Made by a program: the position numbers and the translations under genes
Notes under the pieces: generated by a model
What the model saw: only the letters and a program-made list of their open reading frames with translations
Told to the model about the DNA's origin: nothing
Databases searched by the model: none
NCBI GenBank assembly: GCA_003665825.1
Contig: QPFY01000004.1
Span: 124,001-188,000, forward strand
From: Microbotryum silenes-acaulis
Taxonomy: Eukaryota; Basidiomycota; Microbotryomycetes; Microbotryales; Microbotryaceae
Direction: 5' to 3'
Length of the DNA stretch: 64,000 nucleotides
Part shown: positions 25,120-38,099 of the stretch, one piece after another
Layout of the letters: each line of letters begins with the position of its first letter
How positions within the stretch are numbered: position 1 is the first letter of the stretch

Positions 25120-25957
25120 CGTCGTGATACGGAACTTCCGGGTGCCCTTGGAAATCTTGTAAGCAGACGGTAGGCAGCCGGAAGATGTGCCGAATCGAAT
25201 AGCGTTAGAGCACAACAGCCGCTCGTCGAATCAACTCGTGGTCATTTACCCCTACAACCAATTTAGCGCCCGCAGCCCGAAGTTGTTTCAACCGTCGAAG
25301 CCGGGCCGGATCATTTTTCACCTACAAGCTCTTGTTCCAAAGGGCATAAATGTTACCGGGCCACCGGCAATATCCAAACACAAATGAACGAGGTCTATCG
25401 CTGTATGCGTGGGACCAAGTCAGTGTAGAAATGGCTACCTGCATTCTCGAGCCAAGTTTCAATGACCGGACCAACTCCGAGGACGAGTCTATGCTGGTCG
25501 AGTCGAGTCATAGGCAGAATGTTGGCAGCGTATTGGAGTCATACGTATTAGAGTCGTCTGATGACAGTGTGCTGGATCTGAGACCTATTTGGGATCGAGA
25601 CATCGACGGGAAAGGTGTTTGGGGAGCGGTGAAGGTCTTGCTTTCGACCGTGCAGCCGTCAGAGCCACGCGGGGCACTCGCGGGGACTTAACTTTACGAG
25701 CTGTTCCGTTGCGTCTGGCTTCCTTACGTCTCACAGGGAAGTCGCAATATATGTTTGTTCGTGACTCGACACTCCAGTGAAGAGTATTCTGAGTTTACGG
25801 TGTATCATGACAACAACAGCCTATCTCGGCTTCAGAGTCTATTCGTTCATGCCGGCACCGTGACGAAGACTCTTCCTAAGCGCCAGCCGATGGGAGAAAA
25901 CGAGAAAACGAGATAATGAGGCATCGAGAGCACATGTCACCGACCCCGAACGCCCCA
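25120..25957. other. Intergenic region with one doubtful small ORF
   Basis: A plus-strand frame at 25350-25691 (113 codons, acidic, ending PSEPRGALAGT) is the longest candidate. It has no recognisable domain and I do not call it a gene. Otherwise nothing is seen. Confidence 0.45.
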
Positions 25958-28690
25958 TCACGCGTCTTCGTCGTCAGATTCATCATCTTTGCCCTTAGGG
26001 ATCGTCACGTTCGACCCATTGTCGGCGCCTATTGGCAGTCTTCCCCTCCAAGCCTTGTTCCCTCCTGCCGTCTTCCGCCTCCCCAGAATCTTCGTCAAAT
26101 CGTCTCTACCCGAGAACCTCCTCGCATAGAAGCGATACCTCTTCAAGAACTCCCACGGTAACAGTATCGAGCGATGAGGAGGGAAACGTTTCGGATCGGT
26201 CACAGACGCATATTTGACGAGATATTCGTCGAGCGGGATCATGCCTCTTTGGCGCTCGTCTCGATGAAGTACGCGACTGGCTTTGTTGTGCCCATCTGTA
26301 TCAACCGAAAGCGCAAAGATTAGTCCATATCATCACGTCAGAGTCGTATTGTGAGACCTACTTATCAGCCACAGCTCGTTGATCTCGGGATAAGCGTCCA
26401 GGCCCTCAGCCATACGCTCGCGGTTCGTCTTTGCCAAGCCGTGCTGAGCTCGGCGGATCGCACATTGTATGCTATGGGTCTGAGCGTGATAGCTATGTCC
26501 CATCTGCAAGTGTGAACGGCATAATCAGTACGAGCGAATAGTGAGCCTTGCAAGTCTGAGAAAGAGCCAACGTACTCCTCTAGGAGCGGAGAGTGCGACA
26601 GCAATGCTGCCCGTCTTGAGTTCGAGCTCGATATAATTGAACGCGAAGAGCGTGTACTCCTCACGCACGAGGTTGGGAGGTTTTTGAAGCGCGATGACGT
26701 CCGGATCTTGCGATTGCGCATCGGGTGGAACGGCCAACCTCTCACCCCGCGGTAGGAGGGGGTTGTGCCACCTCAATATGATGTAACGACGTATCCCCAA
26801 TGACTCCTCGACGTCGGTCGTGATCAAAGGCGTGAGGAGCCTAAATGCCTCCGAGGCGAGTACGGCGGCGGAGCGGAAGTCGATGCACATGGGGCTCTCG
26901 CATTCCATCGTGTCGGGGATCGCCATGGTCGCAAACATTGCCAACGACATGACTTTCTGAATCTCGGTCAGGTAGGCCGGGACCTCATCGGACGGCAATT
27001 CGCTGACCCGCCAAACGTCGCACGTCGTCTCGGTGAGCGATCGTAACGGTCGGTGGGGGATGATACACCGTCGTGTGCCGTCTGGGAACAGCTCCTTGAG
27101 TCGCCACCGACCCACGCCGAGTCGCTTATCAGGTCGCCCGCCGCAGTCCGTGCATCGGCGGTACTTTGCATGACAGTGCTTGCAAATCCTTTCGACGAGA
27201 GGCGCCGAGGGGGGTCGAAGGGAATCCTCGTCCTGCGCCGAAGAGGTAGCGATAAAGTGCATACATACATCGCAAGTCGACAAGGAGCCGGTGAGCCGAC
27301 GACGTTTTCCGCTAGCTTGAACTCGGGGAGTTGTTCTGGTGGGAATCCGGATGTTGGACTCCTTGTCGAGTAAGCCCGAGAACCCGCTTTCGTACGAGAC
27401 GGCCAGGTCTGATGAGGCGCTAACCGCGGCGGGGTTCTCGGCAGCATCCTCCACCTCTTCTGGGGGGCAGCAGTCTGAACAGAGGAAGGTGTGCAGAAAT
27501 GGGATGGGCAGTTGACTCATAGGATCCCTCAGCAAGAGCCGACCCAGCTCTTTATGACACTTGGCGCATTCCCAGAGCTCATCCCGTACGCGTTGGGTCT
27601 TGCTGGTGTTGGCCTCTTTCCATTCCGCCGGGGGTGACTGGGACTCGGGATCGTCATTCGGAGTGGACGCATTCGACGCCTGACTGATCGAGACTGAGTG
27701 TGCTGAGCTCGCGAGGGGAAATGGCAAGACAACTTGAGGGCTCTCCATCCTATGTGTTTTGAGGAAACTGAGCAATTCGAGGTTGTCGGCCAACTTGCCG
27801 ACGGGGTCCTCCGCAACTGCAGCCTTCGGCTCAGCAACTGTAGGGGCCTGGGTTTCGGACCCTGATGGCGACGTGAGGTTCGGCAGTTCTTCGGTCGGTG
27901 ATCCGATTTTGGGTGAAGGGTAGATGAAGGACACGTTGTCGACAGCGGGAGAAAGAAACTCTTCGCGCGGCGAAGAGCCACTCGAGGCGGATGTGCTCGT
28001 GTCTGTTCCGATGGCAACGTTACGTCGCCGCGCCGAGGCAAGGGAGGATGGAGGGCTAAAGGTGGCTGATTCGGCGCCTGAGTATGTGCCAGATCCAAGT
28101 CTAGTCGAAGCAAGCGGAAAGTGGGAACTGAGCCTCTTGTCAGACCGCAAAGGCTGAATGGTCGGGTCGTGGTCAACAACGGGGAGGCTGCCGAGACCGA
28201 GGTGGCGCTGACTCGGCGATCGCTCCGTGGTCGAAGCTTGATCGAATCCAGCCACCGAGGTGATAGGGTGAGCCGAGGGTGACGCCGAGGCCGACATGTA
28301 AGATTGTGCGGGGTCGTGAATCGAGTTGAATGTGTACTGAGATGATTGTGGAGATGCCCAAGCCGAGGAGCTGACCGAGTGACTCGACGAGGAAGAGGGT
28401 TGGGTCCACGTCGAGCGCTCGGCTGTGGGCAGTTGATGATCTTGTGTCAGTGAGCAACTAACTCCGCGGAGAGCGGAGAATGGCAGCAGAGACTGACCAG
28501 AGAGCGTGTGTGCAGGTGCGTAGGAATCCGCCTTGTTGGTTTTGAGCTGTGATCCATGATGACTCTCTCCTGTATCGCTCCTTTCAGCCGGCGAGAGTGG
28601 ACAAGCGAGATACGGGTGTGCTTGAGCTGGGTATCCAATGATCGTGCCAGCCTGGTCGGACGTAGCCCCATGCGGTGGTTGCGAGTACAT
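25958..28690 (-). CDS. Unrecognised fungal protein with cysteine (zinc-ribbon-like) clusters
   Basis: I do not recognise this family. The first in-frame ATG of the large exon is at 28690 (MYSQPPHGATSDQAG). An upstream exon is possible because the open frame continues to 28915. About 330 residues of Ser/Pro-rich, probably disordered sequence precede a cysteine-rich part. Cluster 1 has ECAKCHKE and, about 25 residues later, LCSDCC. Cluster 2 has TCDVCMHF and later CKHCHAKYRRCTDCGG. Both look like paired CxxC zinc ribbons. A folded C-terminal domain follows (MECESPMCIDFRSAAVLASEAFRLL, RRYIILRWHNPLLPR, YTLFAFNYIELELKTGSIAVALSAPRG). It continues in short exons with MGHSYHAQTHSIQCAIRRAQHGLAKTNRERMAEGLDAYPEINELW and DEYLVKYASVTDPKRFPPHRSILLPWEFLKRYRFYARRF. 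The tail is acidic (stop 25958). It is probably nuclear, which is inference only. Confidence 0.6.
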
Positions 28691-28915
28691 GGTGTCTCGA
28701 ACAGCAGAGAGCGCGTCACCGCCGTCTCCACCACCAACCACCAGTGATTCTTGTCTAATGGAACGCCGTGACTGTGTGCTGTACGTGACGGCGCGCAGTT
28801 GGACGTAGGGACGGGATGTCAACGTCGCCAAAGGTCCCTGGGCCACTTCCCGTGATCGACTCGGCGACCGAACGTCTCCGAACGTCGGCCTACGTCGGTC
28901 CAACTCGGGTCGCAA

Positions 28916-29233
28916 TTTATAAAACTACAATCGCCGAACTATGCTCACTTCCACTGAGGCCATGCTTCACAAAATCTAACGACTCGTGTTTACAAGATAC
29001 CAACAGCGCAGCAACACTGGAAGTCGTGTTTTTTTTCTTTCACATGTCACGTGTCGAGTATGACGCACCGAGCTCGCCAAAATATCTCCCTCTGTCTTCG
29101 TTGCAACCCATCACATGGCTTGGGTGACAGCTGACCACACTTGCAATTTAAAAGTAAGGAGAAGCGGTATACATCAATGATAAGGCAAAACGAGAGCCCT
29201 CGGTACACATATGTCAATCGAGCTGCTGGAAGC
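28916..29233. other. Intergenic gap between two minus-strand genes
   Basis: About 320 bp, AT-richer than its neighbours. It contains a T-run near 29031 and no recognisable gene. Confidence 0.5.
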
Positions 29234-32200
29234 TTATTCATCATCCCCGCCGTTGACCAGCGGTTCAATCATCCTCGCCCTCTTCAGAGCCGCTTGGCCC
29301 GCCCGTCCTTGCGCCGAATTGCCCATCCGTTCGATTTCGGCATCGTCGGCTACCGGAGCGGCTCGGTCCGCATCGTTCCGAAGTAGAGGAGGGAGGAGGC
29401 TTCGCTGGAGGTTGAGGTAGTGCTCGGGGGCGAAGAGGCAGCGAATTAGGTCGTCCTGTTTATTAAGAGTCAGAGGTCATCAGTGACACAGCACAATGTC
29501 CATGAGATCGATCTGGACATAATATACTTGGTCTTCTACTGATTCGTCGACACCTTTGGTACCGTTGGTCCCTCTCGTACTCAGATCCTTCTGGTTCAGC
29601 TTCGATTCCTTCGCCGCCGAATTACTGTGCGACGATTTGAGGAAGAGCGAAGTGCCTTGGCGCTGCTCACAAAAGACACAAGCGGTCTCATTAGCAAAGT
29701 TCTTGATGGCAACAGGCTCGGAGACTATTCACTTACACCTCGCAACTCAGCCACACGTTGATCGACCGAATCACTGACGTAGTATTGATAGACGGCCGTT
29801 CGCGCAGTCTGGCCAATGCGATGGACTCGAGCGACGGCTTGGATTTCGAGAGATGGGTGCAGTACCGGCTCGACGAGGAAGACGTAACGGGCGCAAGTGA
29901 GGGTGAGGCCAGCGGACTGCGATTTGGTGTTCTGTTGCCCACATGCAGCTTGAAACGTCAGCAAGGTGACTACTGGGTTCCGGCGCCTCGGACAGCTCAC
30001 CAGAAAAAAAGCTGCGATATGTGGATCCTCGACAAATCGCTTGACCAGCGCCTCCTTTTTGCCCTTGTTCGAATCGATCGACACGAACGCGATCCCATTC
30101 CTCACGAAAGCCTGCATCAGAATCATCAATGACTCCTGCCAGGCAGAGAAGATGACGACTTTGGCGTTGGGGTTCTCGTTGCGAATGTACTTGACATGCT
30201 TGACGAGGAGATCGGATTTAGTCGAGAGTGGTTGGTACGTGTCGACGGCTTCGATCGCTTGGACGAGCTCGTGGGGGATCGAGCACAAATCGTTGATTGC
30301 GTTGAAACTGTCGATCTTGTTCAGCGTGTCCAAAGCAGCGTCGTCGTCTTCAGTGACCTGGTCGATCGCACGCTTCTTGGGCGCCACCGTCCCGTTCGCA
30401 TGCTCGCCATTCGGCTTGGCTGCAAGTTGTTCTACGACCTTGCTGCGATAGTGGACCGTCTGCCACTGACCCGGGGACAGGTCCCGCTTACAGACGGCGC
30501 ACTGCCTCGATCGCGTGCGCCTAGCGGAGAAATGGCCAATTCTGTGATGAGCGTCTACTACATTGTGGAGGAAGTCTTGTAACTCACCATCGAGCAAAGC
30601 AAACCGCGCAAAACACATGGGCGCACGTCGTGAGTACTTTCATGTCAGCAGGCAGCGCTCGTCAGCCTGTGCAACGTCTAGAGAGCAAGCAAGCCTGGTC
30701 AGTACTTACCTCCTCGGGTATAGGGTTCACTGCAAATGACACACGTCGTCTCGTTGACGTCGGCCTTGAGTCTACTCGTCTCATTCAATGAATCGAGGTA
30801 CCTCCTCGACGCTAACTTGAGCCTAATCTCCGCCTCCACCTTGAGCTCCTGTTCGCGCAGCGCCTCCATCTCGCCCAAGTACCCACGCCATGCACGTCGA
30901 TACGTATCCGGATCGGCGACGGCGTCGGACAAGGCCTGCAGTTGCGTAAAGTAGCGGATGCGCACGTTCATCGCGCGAGTAATCTCTCCCAGCTCAAGGC
31001 GTAGTCGGTCGGCGACTTTCTCCTTGGGTTTGATTGCCGCCGTCAGCCGATCGATCTCGATGATGAGCAGCTCGCGCTCTTTGGCCGACACATACTCGGC
31101 ATCACGAGTGTCCTTCAGCCTTCCGACCATCCGCTTCAAGCCGACTACTTCATGCGCCTCCATATCGTCGCCTTTAGCTTGCAACCTCTCGACCGTAAGC
31201 TCAAAAGTCAAGATGTCGCGCGGCGTATCGCCTTGCTCCAAAGTCGGGACGCGACGATCCTTGATGGGGACGAATTGCTTGACCTTGACTCGCTTAGCCC
31301 GATTCGCACCTTGACTCTCGATCTTGCGGTTGCGGTTCTGTTTACCCGCGATTTCAAGCTCGAGCTGATCTCCCAAGGCCGAGCGCTCGCCCGTGATGGC
31401 GGATCGCCATTGCTCAAGAATGATCGTGTATTGTTCGAGATAGCAGTCCGCCTGCGAGACAGATGTGCAGCTCAGTGATTTTGAAACTGATTGAATAAGC
31501 TACTCTTAGGACCCACCTTTTCTTGATCTTCGGCGCGTTGAGCGTATTCACCACCGGTAGCATCCTGTCCAGCCACAGACACACGTCTTTCCATGAGCTT
31601 GAGGATGATCGCTCGCCACTCCCAAATCAACTCAGCCCCTGATGACAACGGTTCAAATTCGCCCATTAGCATCCATGCAGAAATGGTAAGGTCGGAATGA
31701 AAATAAGGTCTCCTCACATCCATTCATGATATCAGTCGTGACCGCAATCTCTTCAAACGCGTTCTGCGCACTGATCCCCGGCCCGACTTTGGCGAACTTG
31801 AACTCGAGGTCCTCAACCTTTAAATCGACTCTCGCCTCGATCTGTCTCTGTAACCTCGCCGTCGCGCGTTCAACTTGTTTCTCCCACGGACGAAGGACCG
31901 ATGAGCGCAGCTCCTCAGCTTTCCGATACATCTCGGCCTCTTGGACGGCGTATTTGCCCATGTTGAAGTAGGCGTTCCCGGAGAAGAACCATGCCGAATG
32001 CTTGACGAAGAGTAAGTCACGCAGGCGTGAGCGAAGAGATCCGAGGGTCTTAATGGCAACTTTTTCCTTGTCGGTTTTGGCGCGGAGCTTGACGAGACCG
32101 GTATTGTGATCTTGATAAGCAAGCTCGTTATCGTCATCATCACTGGAATCGTATTCGTCCTCCAGACCCAGTCCCAGCGCTTCGGCCACTTCGTCATCCA

Positions 32201-34884
32201 CCGCCTCCTCCTCCTCGCTTTGCCGATCTTCTGGGATCGCCACTGATCCTGCCGCCAAGCCCACCGCGGCAACCTTGGGTCGATCCATCCACGCCTGTCG
32301 AATCTGCTCAATCACCTCCTTGATCACCGGCTCTAGATCACGAACAACCTCATCGAAAAGGAGCAAGCTCTTCTCGAACCTCTCGCAGTCCTCCGCATCA
32401 TACATCCCATACTGAGCCCTCGTCATTCGAGCGTGCAACAGCACTCGCTGGTCGGTGTGGAGCGCCGAAACCGTATTCGCACGCATCGTCGTCAAGACCT
32501 CGTCGACGGTCTTGAGGACGTGGCCGAGTCCGCGCTTGTTTTGGATCCCGACTTGGGGGTGAATGGCGAGTTGACGGAGACTGACCAGCCAACGTGAGAG
32601 ATCGGAAGCGTCCGGCTCCCAAGGGGTCGTGGGATCTTTGAGGGTGCCGTCGAGATCGAGTTGCAACGATTCCAGCATCTCCGAGTAACGCGTGTTGTAG
32701 TAGTAACTGGGTGATGTGTCAGTTCGGGTCAGTCGAGATGGTCACGCGCAAGCTCGAGGAAACCACATCGTAGGACACTCACGCTTCGACCGCACTAAAG
32801 TCACACGGTACGACGAACCTCTCTTGCGGCGGAATGACCAACTCCTTTATGACCTGCGCCTTCATCGTCCTCGCCCCAATATCGTTCCACAGAGTCTTGA
32901 ATGTCTCTTTCTCTTCCAGCAACCTCGCCAGATACCCCTTGGACGAACCCGGGCCGAACGGATCGACCTTGAGGAACGTCAACAACCCCTGCAGATCTTC
33001 CAATCGAGCCTTGAGAGGCGTCGAAGTGACGGCGAACGAGAATAATCTTGGCAACAAGCCGGCTGTCTCGGAAGCGGTCAAAGCTGTATCACCTAACATC
33101 TGCGCTTCGTCGAGAATAATGCGAAGGAACTCTATCTGAACGAGGAGCGAGCGACGATACTTGGGTCGGCCCTGGGGACCTGATCGGAGGGATCGCTGGT
33201 GAGGCTTGCGAGCGACGTTAATCTCGCGACGCAAGACGTCGTAAGTCGTCAAGATGATATCGTGGGATCGAATCACATCCTCAACGGCTTTATTTACGGG
33301 AACCTTGTTGATTCCTTCGTAGCGAAGGACTCGGAGGGAAGGCGCGTGGCGTTCGAGCTCTTTAACCCATTGACCGGTCAAGACGGGGGGACAGATGATC
33401 AGCGACAGCGAGGAGGGGTAGACGTCTGTTTCAGTCGATGGGTTATGGTAAGGAGGTAAGAGGTTGCGCTCCATCCGTCTGTGCATGAGTATGAGCGAAA
33501 TGACTTCGACGGTCTTGCCCAGCCCGACCTCTTCGGCTAGCAAACCTGATCCCGATGCGAGCGAAGGCCCACAAATAGTTGCCCCCGAAGCCGTTGCGCC
33601 GTTGGGATGAGCTACCGCGAGCAGAGTGTCGTCGACAATGCGTGATAACGCAGGATCCTTAACAACGATGCTCGAGTTGATTCGATTGACCCACAAGTCC
33701 TGCACCACGCCAGGAAGTCGATACTTGCACCATAGTGGACTTCGCGCCACTTGGTGCAGCTGATCCATTGGGAGCGGTGCGATCCTTCCCAGATCTTTCT
33801 CAAGCTCTTCGTCGTCCACCCTGTCGACATGCATGTGATCTCCATCACCGTTCGTCAATACCTCGGCCCTGGACCTGTACGTCCTCGATCGAGGTGGCGC
33901 GTAGACTCCTTCACGTCTTAAGAGCCATCGAACCGATCTCGACTGGAACGGCATCAAAGTCGCATTCAATCCTCGAGGCGTCAACAACTCGTCCTCTTCC
34001 TCGGGACTCAATCCGTTCGGACCGTCATCGTCGACATCAATCGCTCGTCCCTTGCCCTTGGCGATCCGTCGTTCATGCACAGCTCTCTCCTCCTCGGTTT
34101 CTTGGACTGGGTCGCCGAGCTTCTGATCCTGGACGATCAAGCCATCTTGAGTCTTGGGTGCGCGTTGGAAAGCTGCATAGAAAGTGTCGACGCTAGTCAC
34201 ACTCCCCTCCCGATCCATAGCCTCTGACTCCAAGTGATTCGTACGAGGATGAGCCGGGATGAGCGCATGAACCACGAGCTGTTTCGCCGGGGTCGCATAC
34301 GTCGCTTGATACCATTGCTCGGTCAATCGAACCTGAACCATGAGGTGGTCGGCGTCCCCACTACTTTCGATCGACCGGCCAAGCAATGATAGTGTCGACT
34401 CGAGTTTCACCAAACCCTGTCCCTCCATCTGGACTAAGGCGTCCAACAGACTTGCCTGCCCTCGCAGAACGACTTTGGTCACGTTTCGACCCGAGGTTCG
34501 CTGAGCCCAGGCCACGCAGATCGGATGTTGTAGATCCAACGCATTGAGGGAGAGGAAATGCATTTGTGAATAGATGGAGGTCGAAATGGGAGCTGTGATG
34601 AGGAGGGAGAGGTCCCCCATATTGCCCTGAGCCTGACGATTTCGGGTCGCGCTAAAGACGATCGGGATCGAGAAGGGCGTTGCTGGGAGCGATGCGTGAT
34701 CGGCAACATGGCGCATGAGATCCAGTTCGATTCGAAGATCGAACAGATGGAGCAGAGGTGCTTGCTTGGTCGACATGAGGGGAAGTTCATCAATCTGAGG
34801 TGCCTTATCGACGTGCTCCACCTCGTCTAGGGCGACCGATCCTAATTCGACCTTGTCGATAAGTTGAACGTCGTCCTCATCCAT
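29234..34884 (-). CDS. irc20: SNF2-family ATPase with RING finger, Irc20/SHPRH type
   Basis: This is a large Snf2-like DNA translocase plus E3 ubiquitin ligase, related to yeast Irc20 and human SHPRH, implicated in recombination and genome stability. The first in-frame ATG is 34884 (MDEDDVQLIDKVELGS). Helicase motifs appear in order: LLAEEVGLGKTVEVISLILMHRR (Walker A, GLGKT, about 33480-33560), SLSLIICPPVLTGQWVKELERH (Ia), FLRIILDEAQML (motif II as DEAQ, the form seen in SHPRH relatives), FSFAVTSTPLKARLEDLQGLLTFL (III). A long coiled, acidic insert (31.5-32.7 kb) separates the lobes. A RING finger sits in the insert: TTCVICSEPYTRG, TTCAHVFCAVCF, CAVCKRDLSPGQW (C3HC4 pattern across an intron). 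Lobe 2 has NPNAKVVIFSAWQESLMILMQAF, LTCARYVFLVEPVLHPSLEIQAVARVHRIGQTARTAVYQYYVSDSVDQRV (motifs V-VI). The stop is at 29234. Several introns are present. Confidence 0.88.
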
Positions 34885-35863
34885 ATCTTGACATCCATAT
34901 ACTCCATCGGCTATAGCCTGAGCTATCAGAACCAAGTTTTCGTGATCAACATGCTGTGTGGACCGGCGAGTGGGCAACACAACGACGATTCAGCAATGAG
35001 CGATCACAAGGTCACTAAGTGGAGGGGGCCGAGAGCGGAGAGCACTGAAGCGGGATCAAGGGGGACTCGAACGCATCCTCGGTTTGAAAGAGACGCGTAT
35101 AGATCGTATGTTGGGCAATGGCTAAGATGACCGGTTGCAGACGTGCTGTAGAGCACTTGGCTGAGGCTCGATGCTCGAATCGGCCCGAGCTCGCTTCGAG
35201 GCTGCGGGAGCGCTAACGGGCTCATCGCAAGAGGTGGGACAACTCCTCATCTTTACCATCAACTTTTAGTCGCGCAGAGTGGCTCAAGACCATCCTGTTG
35301 TCATCCATGAGCCTACAAGCAAACGCGCTGCCTTGTCGAGCGACATGACTGCCCAACACGTGACTTGAGCCCCCGGCAATGATCCGCAGTCGCACCGATG
35401 CAGGACGGTACAAGCAACTCACATTGACCTGATTGTGTCCTATGACAACTTTCACCATTGAATCGGCCATCACACCGGCTCGAGATCGGGATGGGCCAGG
35501 ACCAGCTGGATCCAGAGCTGAGGGCGACGTCCTCCACCTTGAATTGAGGCTTGCGACGCGTGTGTGGGCAGAGTCCAAGATGTCAAAACGGCCTTCGAAG
35601 GCCAAGTCGCGCTGCCAGGCGCTGCCGAAGCCAATGACCAAGATGAGGAGGTGAACGCCACCAGGGGGTTCAGTTGTTTCAGGAGTAATGCTACAATGTA
35701 GAGTGCCTATCTTATGGCTACAAAACGGTTGATGATCTGCGTTCAGGTGTTGATGATTTTGAACGCGCCAAGATGGAAGAAACGGGAAATCCCTCAGAGA
35801 TGATCCGAGAAGGAGAGAAGGAAGTGCACATGGGAGAACCCGAGGGAGAGATCCTCGGGAGCC
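34885..35863. other. Intergenic region with a possible unassigned exon
   Basis: About 1 kb between the SNF2 gene and the cysteine-rich gene. A minus-strand frame 35222-35641 (LVIGFGSAWQRDLAFEGRFDI...) is open for 139 codons but lacks an upstream ATG and any known domain. It might be an exon of a small gene and is not called. Confidence 0.4.
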
Positions 35864-38099
35864 TTACGAGCAGGGCTGGCCGTTGACTTGGCACGATTGT
35901 TCATCGATTGTGACGTCGTAGCAAGCGTTACCTTGGTCCGAAGGAACTGGGTGGAGCGGAGCGAGGAGGATCGGGTCAGATTCTGATCGTCAAATCGTTC
36001 AAAAGAGATCCCTCTAGCAAAGGTTGCAAAACTCACCATTGGCTTGGTTGGCAGCGCACGTATCAATGACGAACACACTCGCGCCGGAGACATCAGTGAT
36101 CGACTCGGTGATGTTGGTCGAGGCGTTGGTCACATAGCAGTTGTTGCTTGTAGGGTCAAACGCAGCGAGGGTGAAGTTGGCCGCGTAGACGGCCTCGACG
36201 CAGTCGTACTGGTCAGTCGAGTTGTTGTTGAGGACCGTGAGCGAGCTGATCAACGAATCGGGGTAGTAAGACCACGAGTTGTCAAGAACGGTAGCTGTGG
36301 CCGAGGTGTCGACGGTGCAAGTGTTGTTCGACAAGACCCAACCATTGTTGCACGCGCTGAGGGTACCGTTCGCGGCGCAGCTGGCGGCGTTGGGGTCGAA
36401 CGTCGAGCAGGACGTGCAGGTGCCGTTATTGAGGTAGTCACCGTCGATGCAAGTCGTCGCGCCGCTGAAGATGTCGCAAGTGAGTGCGTCTTGGTACGCG
36501 ATGGCGCATTCTTGGCATACACCATCTCGGAAAGGACCGGTAAGTGGCCCAAATCGTCAGTTTACCCTCGAGAAAGGAGCGAATAGGAACGCGGACAGAA
36601 CCGGACTCACCAAAGTTGCGGAATTGCGAGCCGGAGCAAGTCCTGAAGAGGCCGGAGCAAGCCGACCTGTCGGCGGTCAAGGTGCACGACGACGCGGTAA
36701 GAGTGACATCGCGGCATCGGGACTTGGCAGCGGGCATGATGGCGTTATTGGTCTTGCATGAGCCGAGTACCATGACGGCCGAGTCGGTGTCCCAGACTAG
36801 CTCGGACAACTCGGTGGATGGCGAAGCCGAAGTCGAGAAGCAGGTCAACGAGTTGGAATCGAAAACGGCGACCTGGGAACCTTCGCTGACGGCGCGACGG
36901 CCGCAGATGACAGGGGTCTGGACGTTCGAAGTATAGGGGACATCGGGGATCGACGAAGCGAGGTAGTACGACCATCCAGAGCCGAGAACGCAAGTCTTCT
37001 TGTCAGCGGACACGGTATAGGGAGCACTGTGGTTGAAGAGCAAGAGTATGTGTCAGTCTTATTGGTACGAGGAAGTCGGATTGAGGAGCGCAGAGTTACT
37101 CACGAGCAGGCGGTGACAACCGAAGCGCTGGAGCAGGCGGTAGCGAAGCGGTTAACGGACGTGCAAGCAATGCAGTCGTTCTGGGCCGAGTTGAGCTGTA
37201 AATGGTAAGGTATCGGCACAAAGTCAGATTTTGGTGCCTCGTTACCAAGCTCGGCGCGCGCGCAGATGAGAACTCACATAAGCTCCTGCGGCGCAGGTGG
37301 CGATCTTGCCGACGCTGCAAGTGAGGGCGAGGTTGTCGAAACGGTTGCAAGCGACACAAGTGCGGGTACTGGGGGCGTTGACAAAGCCAGTAGGGCACAC
37401 ACTCGCGCACTTTCCAGAGGAAAGGTATCCAGTGTTGCTGTGAAATTGAAGCAAGAGTCCAGAATTCAATTTTGAGTGGTGTTTGGCTGTCAGCGCCGTC
37501 CATAAGACTGACCACTTGGTAGCGGCAGACGAGGTGCACGTTGCGGCACCGGGAAACTTGCTCGAGCAAGCCAAGCATTCACCGTTTCCGTTGAAGGTAC
37601 TAGCGGGGCAAGTAGTCACACCTGAGATAGAGAGAGAAAGAACGACCTGTCGCGATTGTCAGCTGTTTTGTTCAGAAGCGTCGAAAGGGTCGCGCAGTCA
37701 ATCCGAGGCCGAAGACTTGCAAAGTCCACCCGAGAGGTAACCAGTTCGGCTGTGAAAGGGTAAGAAGGAATGGGATAGTAGCAGATCGCAAGCTTAGTAA
37801 ACGGGTTCTACCATGAATGTTGGAGCAGAGTCCTGGTCCGATGAGAAAATTTGGAGCACTCACCATCGCAAAGCAGCAGTGGCCGAGCAAGTCGACGCGC
37901 CAGGGAACTTGAACGAGCAGGGTTTGCACTGGTTGTTTTGAGGGATAGGGTATTCACCCGTACCACGGCAAGTGGTGATTTTGGTGGCGCGGCGCTGGAT
38001 CGCGCCACCTCGCGGTGAATGGATGGCGGCGGCGTTGATGACCGAGGTCAGGGACAAGACGGCGAGCACGGAGACGACAGTCGATGAGAACATATTCAT
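35864..38099 (-). CDS. Secreted cysteine-rich repeat protein
   Basis: This is an extracellular protein of unknown function. The ATG at 38099 gives MNMFSSTVVSVLAVLSLTSVINAAA, a clear signal peptide. Short exons then encode a series of small modules with Cx2C and Cx5-7C spacing: CRGTGEYPIPQNNQCKPCSFKFPGASTCSATAALRW; TCPASTFNGNGECLACSSKFPGAATCTSSAATK; SGKCASVCPTGFVNAPSTRTCVACNRFDNLALTCSVGKIATCAAGAY; ACTSVNRFATACSSASVVTAC. Two related larger modules follow (ADKKTCVLGSGWSYYLASSI... and NNTCTVDTSATATVLDNSWSYYPDSLISSL...), each with a GxSWSYY-like motif, a Cys pair and Thr/Asn-rich stretches with N-glycosylation sites. The last exon, after an intron at about 35955-36033, gives NACYDVTIDEQSCQVNGQPCS and stops at 35864. 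Spacing resembles furin-like/TNFR-like cysteine-rich modules. No GPI signal is seen. It could be a wall protein or effector-like protein (inference). Confidence 0.75.

Noticed and set aside
32779..34980. Start of the SNF2 gene at 34980
   Set aside because: That frame begins with TTG. The first in-frame ATG is at 34884, so the CDS was started there (an upstream exon remains possible).
35040..35130. tRNA-like GGGACTCGAAC signal on the minus strand
   Set aside because: The presumed T-loop is not flanked by complementary 5-bp stems, and no acceptor or anticodon arm can be folded. No convincing tRNA gene was found anywhere in the window.
35222..35641. 139-codon minus-strand ORF as a gene
   Set aside because: No ATG starts it, an intron-like GTGAGT lies inside it, and no domain is visible. 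Left as a possible exon only.
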